DNA from: an uncultured Blautia sp.
GTDB taxonomy: Bacteria; Bacillota; Clostridia; Lachnospirales; Lachnospiraceae
Length of the DNA: 6,741 nt
Reading direction: 5' to 3'
NCBI GenBank assembly: GCA_934358405.1
Contig: CAKRKL010000108.1
Span: 1 to 6,741, forward strand
Shown here: positions 5,889 through 6,741 of the stretch, piece by piece
Layout of the letters: each line of letters opens with the position of its first letter
How positions within the stretch are numbered: the first letter of the stretch is position 1
Translations under genes and position numbers: made by a program
Notes under the pieces: model-generated
The model's input: the letters and a program-made list of their open reading frames with translations, nothing else
Database searches by the model: none
Told to the model about the DNA's origin: nothing

Positions 5889-5974
5889 GAAGAGATCTGC
5901 AAGCAGGAAGGCTACTGTCTTTTTGCATGCAGAAAACTGAATCTACAATTAGCATACTACTTAGGAGGAATATC
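5889..5974 (+). promoter_or_regulatory. Untranslated leader of prs, about 85 nt
   Basis: The leader can form a loose stem TCTGCA/TGCAGA (5896-5901 and 5928-5933) enclosing a smaller CAG/CTG pairing and a T5 run (5920-5924). A strong ribosome binding site AGGAGG (5963-5968) lies 6 nt before the ATG. No known riboswitch is recognised and the structure is weak. Its length is longer than needed for simple initiation, so a regulatory role is possible but not shown. Confidence 0.3.
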
Positions 5975-6741
5975 ATGCCGAACATAGAATTGCTCGAGAA
6001 ATCTATGCCTGTCGCACCAATCCGAATCGCTGCGCTGGAAGGCTGCCGCGAACTTGCCGAGGAGGTAGACAGAAAACTGGTAAAATTCCGTAAGGAGCTG
6101 GTAGAAAAGAAAGGTCTGGACAATGTTCCGCAGGGCTACAGCGAAAAGACTTTCCTTGTTGACTGCGAATGTCCCCGTTTTGGTACCGGTGAGGGTAAAG
6201 GAATCATTAAGGAATCTGTCCGTGGTACAGACCTTTACATCATGGTTGATGTTACCAACTACAGCTCTACTTACACTGTTTGCGGTCACGAAAATCATAT
6301 GTCTCCGGACAACCATTTCCAGGATCTTAAGAGAATCATCTCCGCAGCTACCGGTAAGGCACACCGTATTAATGTAATCATGCCATTCCTTTATGAAGGA
6401 CGTCAGCACAGACGTAAGAAGAGAGAGTCCCTCGACTGCGCACTGGCTCTTCGTGAATTAAGCGACATGGGCGTATCCAATATCATTACCTTTGACGCAC
6501 ACGATCCCCGTGTTCAGAACTCCATTCCGCTGAACGGATTTGACAACTTCTTCCCTACCTATCAGTTTTTGAAGGCACTGGTGAAGAACGTAGACAATTT
6601 CCAGGTAGATAATGATCATCTGATGATCATCAGCCCGGATGAGGGTGCTATGTCAAGAGCCGTATACTTCTCCAATATTCTCGGCGTGGATATGGGTATG
6701 TTCTACAAGAGACGTGATTATTCCACCGTTGTAAACGGCAA
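5975..6741 (+). CDS. prs: Ribose-phosphate pyrophosphokinase (PRPP synthetase), divergent long form, 3' end cut by window
   Basis: A cytosolic enzyme joining ribose 5-phosphate and ATP to form PRPP for purine, pyrimidine, histidine and tryptophan synthesis. The first 255 codons are present. Recognisable elements are KESVRGTDLYIMVDV (79-93, equal to the family's ESVRG segment), the ATP flexible loop EGRQHRRKKRES (141-152; usually RQDRK), FDAHDPR with His176 (usually DLHA), the PRPP-binding loop SPDEGAMSRA (220-229; usually SPDxGGxxRA) and YKRRDY (244-249), matching the catalytic KRR. Compared with the usual 310-320 aa enzyme it carries extra sequence at about 36-66 and 96-115, so the full protein should be longer than normal. 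The start is certain: AGGAGG lies 6 nt before the ATG and a strong promoter is upstream. The reading frame is intact to the window edge. The identification rests on several aligned motifs; enzymatic activity is inferred. Confidence 0.88.
   Translation, partial: MPNIELLEKSMPVAPIRIAALEGCRELAEEVDRKLVKFRKELVEKKGLDNVPQGYSEKTFLVDCECPRFGTGEGKGIIKESVRGTDLYIMVDVTNYSSTYTVCGHENHMSPDNHFQDLKRIISAATGKAHRINVIMPFLYEGRQHRRKKRESLDCALALRELSDMGVSNIITFDAHDPRVQNSIPLNGFDNFFPTYQFLKALVKNVDNFQVDNDHLMIISPDEGAMSRAVYFSNILGVDMGMFYKRRDYSTVVNG

Noticed and set aside
5957..6409. Minus-strand frame opposite prs
   Set aside because: Antisense to a gene with strong promoter, ribosome binding site and family motifs; no start signal of its own.
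1..6741. Mobile element, CRISPR array, toxin-antitoxin or phage remnant
   Set aside because: No transposase, regularly spaced direct repeats, paired small ORFs with such signatures, or target-site duplications were seen; genes are intact housekeeping types.

Overview
The window looks like chromosomal core DNA of a low-to-moderate-GC Firmicute, most likely a Lachnospiraceae-type gut Clostridium. The reasons are strong AGGAGG-type ribosome binding sites, TTG/GTG starts, A/T-rich promoters close to the sigma-A consensus, the gene order DUF512 radical-SAM protein - der - plsY - gpsA, and an unusually long, divergent ribose-phosphate pyrophosphokinase. The genus cannot be fixed from the sequence alone. 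No mobile element, CRISPR array, tRNA or rRNA was seen.

Layout. (1) Positions 1-200, minus strand: a compact transcription unit running toward the left edge. It has a near-perfect promoter (166-194), a 28-codon ORF with a good ribosome binding site (13-99), and a hairpin plus T6 terminator (5-30) whose stem contains the ORF's stop codon. It could be a small-protein gene, a leader-peptide attenuator or a structured RNA. (2) Positions 195-391: A/T-rich and gene-free, with four consecutive inverted repeats. (3) Positions 392-1260, plus strand: an aldo/keto reductase driven by an extended -10 promoter and started at TTG. (4) Positions 1285-1340: a long hairpin between convergent genes, probably a shared terminator. 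(5) Positions 5793 down to 1350, minus strand: a four-gene operon, DUF512/radical-SAM/PDZ protein, der (EngA), plsY and gpsA. The gene junctions are a 38-bp overlap, a 2-nt gap and a 10-nt gap. (6) Positions 5794-5974: a divergent control region with a promoter on each strand and a symmetric hairpin between them. (7) Positions 5975-6741, plus strand: the first 255 codons of a divergent prs, cut by the window edge.

Function. GpsA makes sn-glycerol 3-phosphate from dihydroxyacetone phosphate, and PlsY acylates it with acyl-phosphate, giving the first lipid of phospholipid synthesis. Der is an essential double GTPase for 50S ribosome assembly. The first gene of the operon is an Fe-S/radical-SAM-like protein of unknown function, so the operon joins ribosome maturation, membrane lipid synthesis and an uncharacterised enzyme. 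Prs, read divergently, supplies PRPP for nucleotide, histidine and tryptophan synthesis.

The least explained elements are the mini transcription unit at the left edge, the DUF512 protein with its structured leader and basic tail overlapping der, and the departures of Prs from the usual family motifs. I see nothing that clearly amounts to a wholly new system; most of the window is housekeeping.
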